Shown here piece after piece: positions 1 to 6,306 of a stretch of DNA of 64,000 nt (positions are counted from its first letter, which is position 1; the number at the start of each line of letters is the position of its first letter). The DNA comes from Spirosoma fluviale (GTDB lineage: Bacteria > Bacteroidota > Bacteroidia > Cytophagales > Spirosomataceae). The stretch covers positions 62,001 through 126,000 of the forward strand of contig NZ_OCNH01000005.1 of the NCBI RefSeq assembly GCF_900230225.1, in the 5' to 3' direction. The notes below the pieces were generated by a model that made no database searches, was not told where the DNA came from, and saw nothing but the letters and a program-made list of their open reading frames with translations. The position numbers were made by a program, and so were the translations under genes.

Positions 1-262
1 TCTTACGACTTATTTCTTCCTGGATGCTCTTTAGGTTTTTTGAATACTTGGAGCTGATGAACATAGCAAGAGCAAACAAACCAATGACAACAATAAATCC
101 CCATTTGTGTTTAGCGGACACGAAAGCAGCACCAACCATGAAAGCAACACCAACCACAAAACCGATCAACAACGCAAACGGAATTTGCTGTGATTTTACT
201 TTCTTCTCTTCTACCAATAATTCGTCAAGTGTGAATTGAGAGTAGTCTTTACTTAAAAACAT
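1..262 (-). CDS. Small two-helix membrane protein, partial
   Basis: The minus strand reads from an ATG at 262 to the left edge without a stop, so about 87 residues are visible and the C-terminus is missing. The protein starts MFLSKDYSQFTLDELLVEEK, an acidic, cytosolic-looking N-terminus. Two hydrophobic stretches follow at about residues 29-47 and 52-67, separated by a short basic loop (SAKHKW), and then a basic tail. This is the layout of the small two-TM proteins often annotated in Bacteroidota as 'redox-active disulfide protein 2', but no cysteine is visible here, so only the membrane topology is supported. It lies at the left end of the repeat-rich region and has no promoter I can assign. 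Confidence 0.7.
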   Translation of the reverse strand, partial: MFLSKDYSQFTLDELLVEEKKVKSQQIPFALLIGFVVGVAFMVGAAFVSAKHKWGFIVVIGLFALAMFISSKYSKNLKSIQEEISRK

Positions 263-301
263 AATTCTGTTAGCGTTAAACATTTAGTTGTGTTCCATCT
301 A

Positions 302-605
302 GAGGAGCGGTTGGCCTGTCAGCCGCAACCCCAAAAATGGAAACCCAAACCTGCCCAACCTAGGTGTTTCCTGTGTCGCCCGAAACGCCGAAATGTAAGC
401 CCAGACCTGCCCACGCGGGGCGTTCAAATTGTCGCCCGAAAGCTGGAAGTTGACTCCCATTTTGGCCGGTTCACCCAACGACCATGAGTGTTGATGGTGG
501 GCGCACAAGTTCGAGTAAACGAATGTACCTGAACCCTTACACACTCATCATGTTGGGCTGCCAACTGTCCTTCGGGACGTGCTGCCTGTCGCCCGAAAGG
601 TGACA
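302..605 (+). repeat. Degenerate GC-rich repeat copies in gene-free stretch
   Basis: The 362-base gap between the genes at 1-262 and 625-1392 holds no convincing gene. It contains the first copies of a degenerate repeat with the core GCGGTTGGC-TGTC-ACCGCAA or TTGTCGCCCGAAA, at about 302-331, 363-395, 413-440 and 577-605. The first attC-like site lies among them. Short reading frames across this stretch are translations of the repeat. Confidence 0.6.
473..558 (+). other. attC-like recombination site A
   Basis: An imperfect inverted repeat with integron attC geometry. The left R-type box is ACCCAAC (473-479), then a 4-nt spacer GACC, then L box ATGAGTGT (484-491). The other half is L box ACACTCAT (541-548), spacer CAT, and R-type box GTTGGGC (552-558). 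The outer boxes fit RYYYAAC and GTTRRRY. The unequal spacers leave one unpaired base, as expected for strand-selective attC folding. The inner 49 bases resemble those of sites D, E and F. The assignment rests on structure alone because no integrase gene is visible. Confidence 0.6.
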
Positions 606-624
606 GCGCAGAGCGATTACGACT

Positions 625-1392
625 TCAAGCATAAAATGCTACTTCAAAAGCAGTTCCTGGATTTAAGACAAAAAATTGATTCTCCAAATCACCTTTCAAC
701 ACCTCGTTTATCTTTTCGAAGTCGAACCCCACAATAGTCAAACCTGGGGGTAATTCAGTCATACCACTTTTTCTAATCATCTCTCTATCGGAAAATAGAG
801 GAACAAACTCCTTGTCTTCTCTGACATATGTTTGAAAGTCTATTATTTGACTCTCTTTGTCGAAATTTTTGAATAGAGCGATTAGTTTACTCTTTTTAAT
901 TTCTTCCACAAGGTCATTTTTGTACCTCCTTGGTTCAAACCAACTTTTCATTAATTTTTGCTCCAGCTGTAAATTCTCATCCTTGTTGTAAAATGAAAAA
1001 CTATCTGACTTTATGTAGTCGTAAACATCTTTATTTGTCAGATTTGAAGCAAACTGAATTGTAGTCTCTGGGAAGTATATGGACTTAATGAACCACGTCA
1101 TAGATTTGACAGATTCCTCATCACCGGTCAAACCCACCGACAGAAACAACTGGGGTTGATTTGCATTTTGAAATTGAACAAAGCCAAAAGAAGCATCTAT
1201 CACCTGATCTTTAGCTTTAAAACTTCCAATCAAATCATCTATAAAATTTCTATTGCTCAGAGATTCGTCATTACTTTTTTCTGTTCCTATGTAATCAGTA
1301 ATTGGCTTCAAGGTATCATTCTGTTCCTTAAGAACTTCGTTGAAGTTAGTAGAATTGTCTTTCTTCCTTTTCAGGAAATCAAATAGTCCCAT
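625..1392 (-). CDS. Hypothetical protein, possibly SseB-like
   Basis: A 255-residue soluble protein with no signal peptide or membrane segment. It starts MGLFDFLKRKKDN, a short basic amphipathic N-terminus common in small cytosolic proteins. The C-terminal third holds EFVPLFSDREMI, then a stretch reading GLTIVGFDFEKINEVL and finally FVLNPGTAFEV. A 'VPLFsd ... vlNPg' arrangement is typical of the SseB N-terminal domain, so I suggest a distant SseB-like protein with modest confidence. It is AT-richer than the core genes further right. It fills the interval between attC-like sites A and B but runs against the direction of the array, which is uncommon for a cassette gene. Confidence 0.75.
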   Translation of the reverse strand: MGLFDFLKRKKDNSTNFNEVLKEQNDTLKPITDYIGTEKSNDESLSNRNFIDDLIGSFKAKDQVIDASFGFVQFQNANQPQLFLSVGLTGDEESVKSMTWFIKSIYFPETTIQFASNLTNKDVYDYIKSDSFSFYNKDENLQLEQKLMKSWFEPRRYKNDLVEEIKKSKLIALFKNFDKESQIIDFQTYVREDKEFVPLFSDREMIRKSGMTELPPGLTIVGFDFEKINEVLKGDLENQFFVLNPGTAFEVAFYA

Positions 1393-1492
1393 TTGTTTAG
1401 TCAGACTGTGAATACTTTATTATTCGCTTCTCATGGTATTCCCAATGTCGCAGGATACCCAAAAATGAAAACTTTCAAAACCTTCCCAATCG

Positions 1493-1575
1493 GGGCGTAT
1501 CTTGTGTCAGCCGAAAACCGCCGAACGAGCCAAAAACCTGACCGCTGTTGCCTGCAACCTGTCGCCCGAACGCTG
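1493..1575 (+). repeat. Degenerate GC-rich repeat copies
   Basis: Two or three copies of the same degenerate repeat lie at about 1493-1520 (GGGGCGTATCTTGTGTCAGC) and 1545-1575 (CCTGTCGCCCGAACGCTG). The 340-base gap 1393-1732 holds these, attC-like site B and the short leader of the next gene. I see no gene in it. Confidence 0.5.
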
Positions 1576-1601
1576 CCTTGTGAGTTAATTTATGGACTCA
1601 C

Positions 1602-1676
1602 ACCCAACACGCACAGGGGCTGACGTAATATCCTAAGCGAAGCAGGGGAGCCATGTACACCCCTGTTTCGTTGGGC
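1602..1676 (+). other. attC-like recombination site B
   Basis: ACCCAAC (1602-1608), spacer ACGC, L box ACAGGGG (1613-1619), a 40-base centre, L box CCCCTGT (1660-1666), spacer TTC, GTTGGGC (1670-1676). The 4/3 spacer asymmetry matches the other sites. The L-box sequence is different from theirs yet remains complementary within the site, which is compensatory change. At 75 bp it is shorter than sites A, D, E and F, and its centre is unrelated to theirs. Confidence 0.6.
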
Positions 1677-1732
1677 TGTAAACAGATTGACTAACTCACT
1701 ACCCGCCTGTCGGCGGTAAACTACACTTAGAA

Positions 1733-1954
1733 ATGTATATCATTATTGAGAAGCCCTCATCGCCACATGCAAGCGTATTGAGTGACCCATTTGGATATTT
1801 TGTTTGGTTTTCTACCCACGAAGAAGCTCAGTTGCACGCAGAAAAGTGGAGACTTGAAGAGTTCGCAGTATTTGAGATGAAAAAGCCTTATGTCCCCGAA
1901 CCTTTAGCCGGAAGTGACGAAGAGGCAGAAATTTACGGCGAACGTTGGGATTGA
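1733..1954 (+). CDS. Small acidic hypothetical protein
   Basis: A 73-residue protein beginning MYIIIEKPSS and ending EEAEIYGERWD. It is soluble, with an acidic C-terminus and no cysteine, signal or membrane segment. I recognise no family. Its position is informative. It begins 57 bases after the right box of attC-like site B, ends 7 bases before the left box of site C, and runs in the array direction. The whole unit is about 347 bp, the arrangement of a one-gene integron cassette. Expression would depend on an upstream promoter, as I see none of its own. Confidence 0.7.
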   Translation: MYIIIEKPSSPHASVLSDPFGYFVWFSTHEEAQLHAEKWRLEEFAVFEMKKPYVPEPLAGSDEEAEIYGERWD

Positions 1955-1961
1955 CTCATAC

Positions 1962-2023
1962 ACCCAACGCCTTGAAGTGTGATGGCGACCGTAGGGAGCC
2001 TTTCCACACTTCAATTGTTGGGT
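1962..2023 (+). other. attC-like recombination site C
   Basis: ACCCAAC (1962-1968), spacer GCCT, L box TGAAGTGT (1973-1980), a 25-base centre, L box ACACTTCA (2006-2013), spacer ATT, GTTGGGT (2017-2023). This is the shortest (62 bp) and most canonical site: the left half reads RYYYAACGCC and the L arms pair over 8 bp. The preceding gene stops 7 bases upstream. Confidence 0.65.
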
Positions 2024-2083
2024 GCAACAGCTACACATACACTCTGTACCCTGTTGGATTTACCCTAAAATAGACAATAAGCT

Positions 2084-2239
2084 ATGACTGATGAACAACT
2101 ATCTTCCGCCCGCACCGACGCGGCAAATGAGCCTGAACCGCTCCCCGCAGACCTATATACGCCTATGACGAAAGAGGAGTGGGAAAGTAACATGGCGATT
2201 TATGAAAGGGTGCTGGGGTATGTGTTGGGGGATGATTAA
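2084..2239 (+). CDS. Small acidic hypothetical protein (51 aa)
   Basis: An ATG at 2084 opens 51 codons ending in TAA at 2237-2239. The protein starts MTDEQLSSARTDAANEPEPL and ends AIYERVLGYVLGDD. It has a Pro/Glu-rich N-terminal half and a short helical C-terminal half with KEEWESNM. It is soluble and of unknown family. It begins 60 bases after attC-like site C in the array direction, the expected place for the first gene of the next cassette. The codon choice looks protein-like, and the N-terminal acidic Pro-rich stretch is unlikely by chance. Being so short, it could still be a non-coding frame. Confidence 0.5.
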   Translation: MTDEQLSSARTDAANEPEPLPADLYTPMTKEEWESNMAIYERVLGYVLGDD

Positions 2240-2260
2240 AAAGAGGAAAGTGATTGATAT

Positions 2261-2295
2261 TGTTTGATTTTGTGCGAAAATGTGCGATATTAGAG
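2261..2295 (+). repeat. 35-bp direct repeat, left copy
   Basis: A 35-base sequence starting TGTTTGATTTTGTGCG and ending TGTGCGATATTAGAG recurs at 2961-2995 with three differences (32/35 identical), exactly 700 bases away and in the same orientation. Its TTTG start and TATTA end could be promoter elements, or the pair could mark a duplication or insertion boundary. Confidence 0.6.
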
Positions 2296-2313
2296 GGGTT
2301 GATTTAAAATCAA

Positions 2314-2347
2314 GAAAGGACGGAACTCCCTCCCGAACCGCCCTTTC
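2314..2347 (-). terminator. Rho-independent terminator
   Basis: The arms GAAAGGACGG (2314-2323) and CCGCCCTTTC (2338-2347) form a stem with one mismatch. On the minus strand the stem is followed by TTGATTTTAAATC. It lies 7 bases beyond the stop codon of the minus-strand gene at 2354-2536, so it probably ends that transcript. Confidence 0.6.
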
Positions 2348-2353
2348 AACTCT

Positions 2354-2536
2354 TTACCTTTTGTACTTTACGCGTAACTGTCTTTTATCATCCTTGTAGA
2401 ATAACTCTGCACTTTCGGGACTTTTGAGCGCAACGATAAGTGTAACAATTAAGCTAACAAGACTAATAATAGACGCAAAAAACCAGTTGTGTTGCCACCA
2501 TTCAAGGTGGGTGCTGAGTAAGTTGACCGGGGTCAT
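2354..2536 (-). CDS. Small single-pass membrane protein
   Basis: I place the start at the ATG at 2536, giving 60 residues beginning MTPVNLLSTHLEWWQHNWFF. A longer frame would need a TTG start at 2560. One hydrophobic segment spans about residues 19-38 (FFASIISLVSLIVTLIVAL). A basic tail ending DDKRQLRVKYKR follows, predicting an outside N-terminus and cytosolic C-terminus. No family is recognised. It runs against the direction of the attC-like array, within the long interval between sites C and D, and it has its own terminator just downstream. It lies between the two copies of the 35-bp direct repeat. Confidence 0.6.
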   Translation of the reverse strand: MTPVNLLSTHLEWWQHNWFFASIISLVSLIVTLIVALKSPESAELFYKDDKRQLRVKYKR

Positions 2537-2736
2537 GTTACGGGGGTTAAGCCGTAGCAATTAGCAGGGTCTGCCGTGAGAGGGTAGCCAAAAGTAATGA
2601 GGTGCTCCTAGAGGGTTAGCGCCCAAAACATAGCTGCCTTTCAGTACGGCGATCTTGGATGATTATCAACAAAATGCTAATAGTTAAGCATTTGGTACCT
2701 GCTTAACGTCATGTTTGCCTTGTGGCAAAGATAGAG

Positions 2737-2883
2737 ATGAAAGTATATAAAAAAAGAAGCACGAGTACCAATCGTGCTTCCCTAAAGGAGATTTCCAAGA
2801 TTTACCGTAACCCCAAAGCTACAATGTTGTACTATAGTAAAGAGGTTATGCGTTTTCCCGTTGCATTACGTAACATAGATTAG
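2737..2883 (+). CDS. Possible small basic peptide (48 aa)
   Basis: An ATG at 2737 opens 48 codons to a TAG at 2881-2883, starting MKVYKKRSTSTNRASLKEIS and ending in PVALRNID. It is strongly basic and has no known family. Its first codons overlap a hairpin that looks like a minus-strand terminator, so the frame may be accidental. The 510-base gap 2537-3046 otherwise holds only that hairpin and the right copy of the 35-bp repeat. Confidence 0.25.
   Translation: MKVYKKRSTSTNRASLKEISKIYRNPKATMLYYSKEVMRFPVALRNID
2756..2780 (-). terminator. Strong minus-strand terminator hairpin
   Basis: GAAGCACGA (2756-2764) pairs perfectly with TCGTGCTTC (2772-2780) around a 7-base loop. On the minus strand it is followed by a run of seven T. 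No minus-strand gene stops close to it. The nearest is 3047-3304, 266 bases upstream, so it ends either a long 3' UTR or an unrecognised small RNA. Confidence 0.65.
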
Positions 2884-2960
2884 AAAACGATTCAAAGCTG
2901 ATAACTATTTTTTGTATTTCCAAGAATCCTTAAAAATACTACTGCTTGCCTGTTTATTTC

Positions 2961-2995
2961 TGTTTGATTTTGTTTGTAAATGTGCGATATTAGAG
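2961..2995 (+). repeat. 35-bp direct repeat, right copy
   Basis: Partner of the repeat at 2261-2295, with 32 of 35 bases identical. Both copies share the blocks TGTTTGATTTTGT and AAATGTGCGATATTAGAG. The short plus-strand frame that begins just after it at 3022 overlaps a better-supported minus-strand gene. Confidence 0.6.
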
Positions 2996-3046
2996 CAGGT
3001 AAACTACTAAATATCAGCACAATGAAAGGTAAATTAACCACAAAGG

Positions 3047-3304
3047 CTAAGATAGAGGAATCTCGGAATCTGATAAATCTTCTCCGAGAGTATTATTTTC
3101 GATTAGATCAAGCTCCATTTCCGAATGTTCTTTTGCCTTCTCAAAAATGATATTGCGCTGATGATCTCTTAGCGCCTTAAGGTCTGTAGATTCGGATTTT
3201 GACAACAATATCTGCTGATTGGCGAGTATTACATCATTTTGCGCCCTAATGTGGTGAAGGTTATTAAATAGCATTGAAAGCATAGTAGATTCGTATTTTC
3301 CCAT
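3047..3304 (-). CDS. Small helical hypothetical protein
   Basis: An 85-residue soluble protein starting MGKYESTMLSMLFNNLHHIR, with a charged middle (KALRDHQRNIIFEKAKEH) and a very acidic end. The heptad-like spacing of hydrophobic residues suggests one or two long amphipathic helices. The start is preceded on its strand by an A-rich run, the usual AT-rich leader in Bacteroidota. No family is recognised. It belongs to the long interval between attC-like sites C and D and runs against the array direction. Confidence 0.6.
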   Translation of the reverse strand: MGKYESTMLSMLFNNLHHIRAQNDVILANQQILLSKSESTDLKALRDHQRNIIFEKAKEHSEMELDLIENNTLGEDLSDSEIPLS

Positions 3305-3580
3305 TTTTTTTGGTCTTTTAAGTGTAGGGGATTTTAGGCTTCAGCGCCCATATATATAAGTTACAAAGTATACTCTATTACTCATAATGGCACACTCTCA
3401 CCGTTCTACTCGCCCGCGCCAATCCTGATAGATAACTCTATTCCCTAAGAGACATAGAGCAACCGGACACGTAGCAAGTAGAGCAACACAACTCCGCTTA
3501 ACGCCAACGTAGCATGTGAGTCGTGACCTGTGAGACTTAGTACAATCAGGCATTGCATCGCGCAGCATGTTTGGGTGAAC

Positions 3581-3665
3581 ACCCAACGCCAACGGGTGTT
3601 GATGGTGGGCGCGAAACTTGACTGAACGAACGTACCTTAACCTTTACACACCCGTTTGGTTGGGC
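3581..3665 (+). other. attC-like recombination site D
   Basis: ACCCAAC (3581-3587), spacer GCCA, L box ACGGGTGT (3592-3599), a 48-base centre, L box ACACCCGT (3648-3655), spacer TTG, GTTGGGC (3659-3665). The L boxes form 8 perfect pairs. The centre (TGATGGTGGGCG ... AACCTTTAC) is shared with sites A, E and F, so these four are one sub-family. The 421-base gap 3305-3725 holds this site and one repeat copy near 3690. I see no gene there. Confidence 0.65.
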
Positions 3666-3725
3666 TGAACACCGTCCTGCGGGGACGTGCCGCTTGTCGC
3701 CCGAAACTTGGCACTACGGTGTTTT

Positions 3726-4028
3726 TTATGTATTGCAAGCCCAAAGCATCAAAACAAAACTCCAAGGTAAAAACGTCAATAGAAGTAGCCTCTCACCAGA
3801 CCTCACTATATCAAAATTGTAGTCTTTACGGAATTTAGCTAAATTATTAGAAGCTCGAAATAGGATTGATACATGCCAGATTACGTAACATAACAAGCCA
3901 AAAACTACGATTCCGCTTCCCATTTCTCCACCTTCGGTTTCCATCGCATACACTACGCGACCGAACCAATAAATTAACAAGCTCAGTGCTATTCCGTTTA
4001 GGACATATACAACTCTGATGTGACTCAT
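3726..4028 (-). CDS. Small three-helix membrane protein
   Basis: A 100-residue hydrophobic protein starting MSHIRVVYVLNGIALSLLIY. Three probable membrane helices lie at about residues 5-27, 38-56 and 82-97, with a basic loop containing RASNNLAKFRKDYNF between the second and third. It has no signal peptide and no recognised family. It is the only gene between attC-like sites D and E and is oriented against the array. The base composition is AT-richer than the housekeeping genes from 5.4 kb onward. Confidence 0.7.
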   Translation of the reverse strand: MSHIRVVYVLNGIALSLLIYWFGRVVYAMETEGGEMGSGIVVFGLLCYVIWHVSILFRASNNLAKFRKDYNFDIVRSGERLLLLTFLPWSFVLMLWACNT

Positions 4029-4239
4029 TTAGGGATAAAGAACTTTGGGTTACTAAATGTACTATGACTTACCACCGAGTTTGACTTGTCAACCGAGACC
4101 CGCCCCGCAAATCAAAACCTGCACAACCGGGGCGTTTAAACTGTCGCACGGAACCCCGTAATGGAAGCTAACTGCTGCCCCTTCAAGCCGTGCGACTTGT
4201 CGCCAAAATGCTGACACACAAGCACTACTTGGCCGGTTC

Positions 4240-4326
4240 ACCCAACGACCATGAGTGTTGATGGTGGGCGAGCAACTCAACTGAAAGGAACGTACTTTCG
4301 ACCTTTACACACTCATTTGGTTGGGC
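4240..4326 (+). other. attC-like recombination site E
   Basis: ACCCAAC (4240-4246), spacer GACC, L box ATGAGTGT (4251-4258), a 50-base centre, L box ACACTCAT (4309-4316), spacer TTG, GTTGGGC (4320-4326). Its left half, including the preceding GGCCGGTTC, is identical to site A, while the centres differ at several places. Confidence 0.65.
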
Positions 4327-4685
4327 TGCTACTTTCCTACGGGACGAGCGTCTTGTCAGCGGTAGCCTGCCCACGCGGAGCGGACAACAACGCAGGGAAC
4401 CGATTCCTACACCGACGGGCGAAGCTGATCAACGCACTTCATCCGTTTTGCCCAACTACCCTTGAGGGGCGGTTGGCTTGTCGACCGAAACCCGACCAGG
4501 CTTGTCAACGTTGACCAACTCAGGCGCTTGGCTTGTCAACCGCAACCCGACCAGGCTGCTCAAGGCAGCCCAACTCCGAGGCTTACTCTGTCGGCCGCAA
4601 CCCGATCAACGAGCCCCAAGCTAACCTGTCGAGCCATGCACCCTGTCGGACGGTACCCGCCCATGACTCCCATCATGTTTGGTTC

Positions 4686-4771
4686 ACCCAACGCCCACAG
4701 GTGTTGATGGTGAGGGCATAACTTGACTCAATATACGTACTGCCGACCTTTACACACCTGTTTGGTTGGGC
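4686..4771 (+). other. attC-like recombination site F
   Basis: ACCCAAC (4686-4692), spacer GCCC, L box ACAGGTGT (4697-4704), a 49-base centre, L box ACACCTGT (4754-4761), spacer TTG, GTTGGGC (4765-4771). The 8-bp L pairing has a sequence found in no other site. The interval between E and F (4327-4685) holds only repeats and no gene, so it would be an empty or decayed cassette. Confidence 0.65.
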
Positions 4772-5074
4772 TGCCAACTTTCCTTTGGGACGGGCTTCTT
4801 GTCACAGGTAGCCTGCCCACGCGGAGCGGACAACAACGCACAATCCTATTTCTATGCCAAAGCGCGAAGCTCAACAACGCACGCTATCCGCTTTGTCCAA
4901 GCACCCTTGTGGGGCGGTTGGCTTGTCGACCGCAAGCTGACCCCGCCGGTCAAAGTAAACCCCTGGGGCGGCTGGCCTGTCGACCGGAAGCTACCCAACG
5001 AACCCTAAGCTTGCCTGTCGGGGCGGCTTCACTGTCGCAGGTAACCCGCCTAACGAGCCCATTATGGCTGGTTC

Positions 5075-5145
5075 ACCCAACAAATACAAGGGCGAAACTT
5101 CGCTTAATATTAACTCTCTGATAGTGAAGCGCTTGATATTAAGCG
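5075..5145 (+). other. Unpaired attC-like half-site and adjoining hairpin
   Basis: GGTTC-ACCCAAC at 5070-5081 repeats the left border of sites A, E and F, but no matching L box or GTTRRRY follows. Instead a separate 13-bp hairpin follows: CGCTTAATATTAA at 5101-5113 pairs with TTGATATTAAGCG at 5133-5145, allowing one G-T. This may be a truncated site at the right end of the array. The rest of 5146-5333 is AT-rich and I see nothing in it. Confidence 0.35.
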
Positions 5146-5333
5146 TTAAGAGTAATTTTATGCAAGTCAGCAGTGCTGCTAATCGCACTCAAGTATACAT
5201 CTTTTTTCTGAATGGTATACTATTGGTAAGGATAAATACATCGTTCTTCAACCTCAATCAATTATACGGTTATACCTAAAAGCACTGTTGTAGTATAAGC
5301 TCATCAAAAGACAGGGCGGAGCTAATAAAAGGG

Positions 5334-5430
5334 TATAACCACAGAGGCACAAAGCGCACAGAGGTTTTCAACGGTAGGCAAGTATCCTACCGTTGAAAAT
5401 CTCTGTGCGCTTTGTGCCTCTGTGGTTATA
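5334..5430. repeat. Long hairpin with 45-bp arms
   Basis: The arms 5334-5378 and 5386-5430 are complementary over 45 bases with one mismatch (G-U pairable in RNA) around a 7-base loop CAAGTAT. The arm begins TATAACCACAGAGGCACAAA. It lies 42 bases past the stop of the minus-strand repressor gene and separates the accessory region from the core genes. It could act as a bidirectional terminator or be a non-autonomous palindromic element. Confidence 0.85.
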
Positions 5431-5472
5431 AAAACCTTTTCGCCGGGAATTAAAAACAATCTTAACCAGGTG

Positions 5473-6186
5473 TTACTCCACTGGTGCCTCTACGATGGCT
5501 ACGATCTTCCAAAGGCCGCGAATGTCCTGCAAGGGCACCGTTACGTTGCCGCCGTTGGGGTTGTCGGAGTGGAGGGTCAGGTATTTGCGGGTTAAGAGCT
5601 CATTGTCCCGGATGCGCTTTACCACGAAATAATCACGGTACATCACCGCATAAACACCCCCTGACTGGTACTCCCAGTTGTTTTCGCTGACGGGAATAGC
5701 CAGCACTTTAGCACCATGCGCCAACTGCGGGCTCATGCTGTTTCCCGAAATCTCCAGGACAACCGAGTTCTTATGGCCTTTCACAATGGGTTTCCGTACC
5801 CGAAAGGAATCGACATCGGTCGAGTGAATGCCTTCGGCGAAACTCTCGACGAAGGTGGCGTAAAATTTTACCGGTATGAATGGAACTTCAATGGTGTCGT
5901 CGTCGGCAGAAAGAAGCCGGGCATTCGCTTGTGGTGAATTCAGGACGGGCATGATCCCCCGAATCAGATAATCGGCGCTGATTTGTGGATAACAGGCCAG
6001 CAGACTCATGATCGTGTCGTAAGAAGGCTTTGCTCTGCCGTTCAAGATGTTGTAAAATTTTGATGGGTTTTCGCCCAACTCCTTGGCTATCTGATAAATA
6101 GTTATACCAAGGGCATCAAAAACCTGCTTCAGTCTGTCCTGGATTGTCACGGGGGATGATATTTTTTTTAAACAATTTTCGGCCAT
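5473..6186 (-). CDS. HTH / S24-peptidase (LexA-like) repressor
   Basis: A 237-residue regulator. Residues about 15-75 form an XRE-type helix-turn-helix (ITIYQIAKELGENPSKFYNI). Residues about 135-235 form a S24 peptidase/LexA-like fold. The nucleophile would be Ser150 in GNSMSP and the general base Lys190 in FVVKRI. Proteins of this type respond to DNA damage by self-cleavage and derepress their targets. I find no canonical Ala-Gly cleavage bond between the domains, so it may be UmuD-like or cleave at another bond. It is divergent from a Y-family polymerase gene, with a palindromic operator between them. This suggests it represses both itself and the polymerase, substituting for a umuD-umuC operon. 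Confidence 0.88.
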   Translation of the reverse strand: MAENCLKKISSPVTIQDRLKQVFDALGITIYQIAKELGENPSKFYNILNGRAKPSYDTIMSLLACYPQISADYLIRGIMPVLNSPQANARLLSADDDTIEVPFIPVKFYATFVESFAEGIHSTDVDSFRVRKPIVKGHKNSVVLEISGNSMSPQLAHGAKVLAIPVSENNWEYQSGGVYAVMYRDYFVVKRIRDNELLTRKYLTLHSDNPNGGNVTVPLQDIRGLWKIVAIVEAPVE

Positions 6187-6210
6187 TGCCGTAAGGATAA
6201 CTAGTGATTA

Positions 6211-6242
6211 TAATACAAGTCAAATATATTGCGCTTGTATTA
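6211..6242. promoter_or_regulatory. Palindromic operator candidate
   Basis: TAATACAAG (6211-6219) and CTTGTATTA (6234-6242) are a perfect 9-bp inverted repeat with a 14-base AT-rich spacer. It sits in the 120-base divergent interval between the S24 repressor and the polymerase genes. Two helix-turn-helix monomers could bind the two halves. Its role as the repressor's operator is inferred from position. Confidence 0.65.
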
Positions 6243-6306
6243 CAACAAACATAGTCAAAATATAAACGACAATCCGCACCAAAAGTCACTTTCTTACCCA
6301 AAAACA

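Larger units (their letters stand above)
4078..5060 (+). repeat. Cluster of degenerate GC-rich repeats
   Basis: At least nine copies of a degenerate repeat lie in the 1444-base gene-free stretch 4029-5472. Clear ones are at about 4078, 4130, 4185, 4455, 4528, 4582, 4912, 4964 and 5020. The best copies read GGGGCGGTTGGCTTGTCGAC followed by CGCAA and a CCGACC or CCCAACGA tail. The internal GCGGT ... ACCGC can pair. Copies are confined to the first 5.1 kb of the window. The apparent frames here (for example 4723-5121) repeat the same peptide RLACRPxP and look non-coding. Confidence 0.6.

Noticed and set aside
275..281. GTTAAAC as a possible additional right box of an attC-like site
   Set aside because: No RYYYAAC or complementary L boxes are present at a suitable distance. 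A 7-base match to GTTRRRY is expected by chance.
2084..2239. Possibility that the 51-codon gene is random
   Set aside because: Kept as a low-to-moderate gene call because its position after site C and its direction fit the cassette pattern, although its length cannot exclude chance.
3022..3144. Short plus-strand frame starting MKGKLTTKAK
   Set aside because: It is 40 codons and overlaps the better-supported minus-strand gene at 3047-3304.
302..5060. CRISPR array interpretation of the GC-rich repeats
   Set aside because: Repeat units are degenerate, unequally spaced, and no cas genes are nearby.
4723..5121. 132-codon plus-strand frame and overlapping frames at 4251-4707
   Set aside because: They translate the degenerate repeats (recurring RLACRPxP peptides) and cross attC-like site F. 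Their lengths come from GC-rich repeats, not from coding selection.
5064..5279. 71-codon plus-strand frame
   Set aside because: It runs through the orphan half-site and the 13-bp hairpin, has no leader and an unlikely composition.
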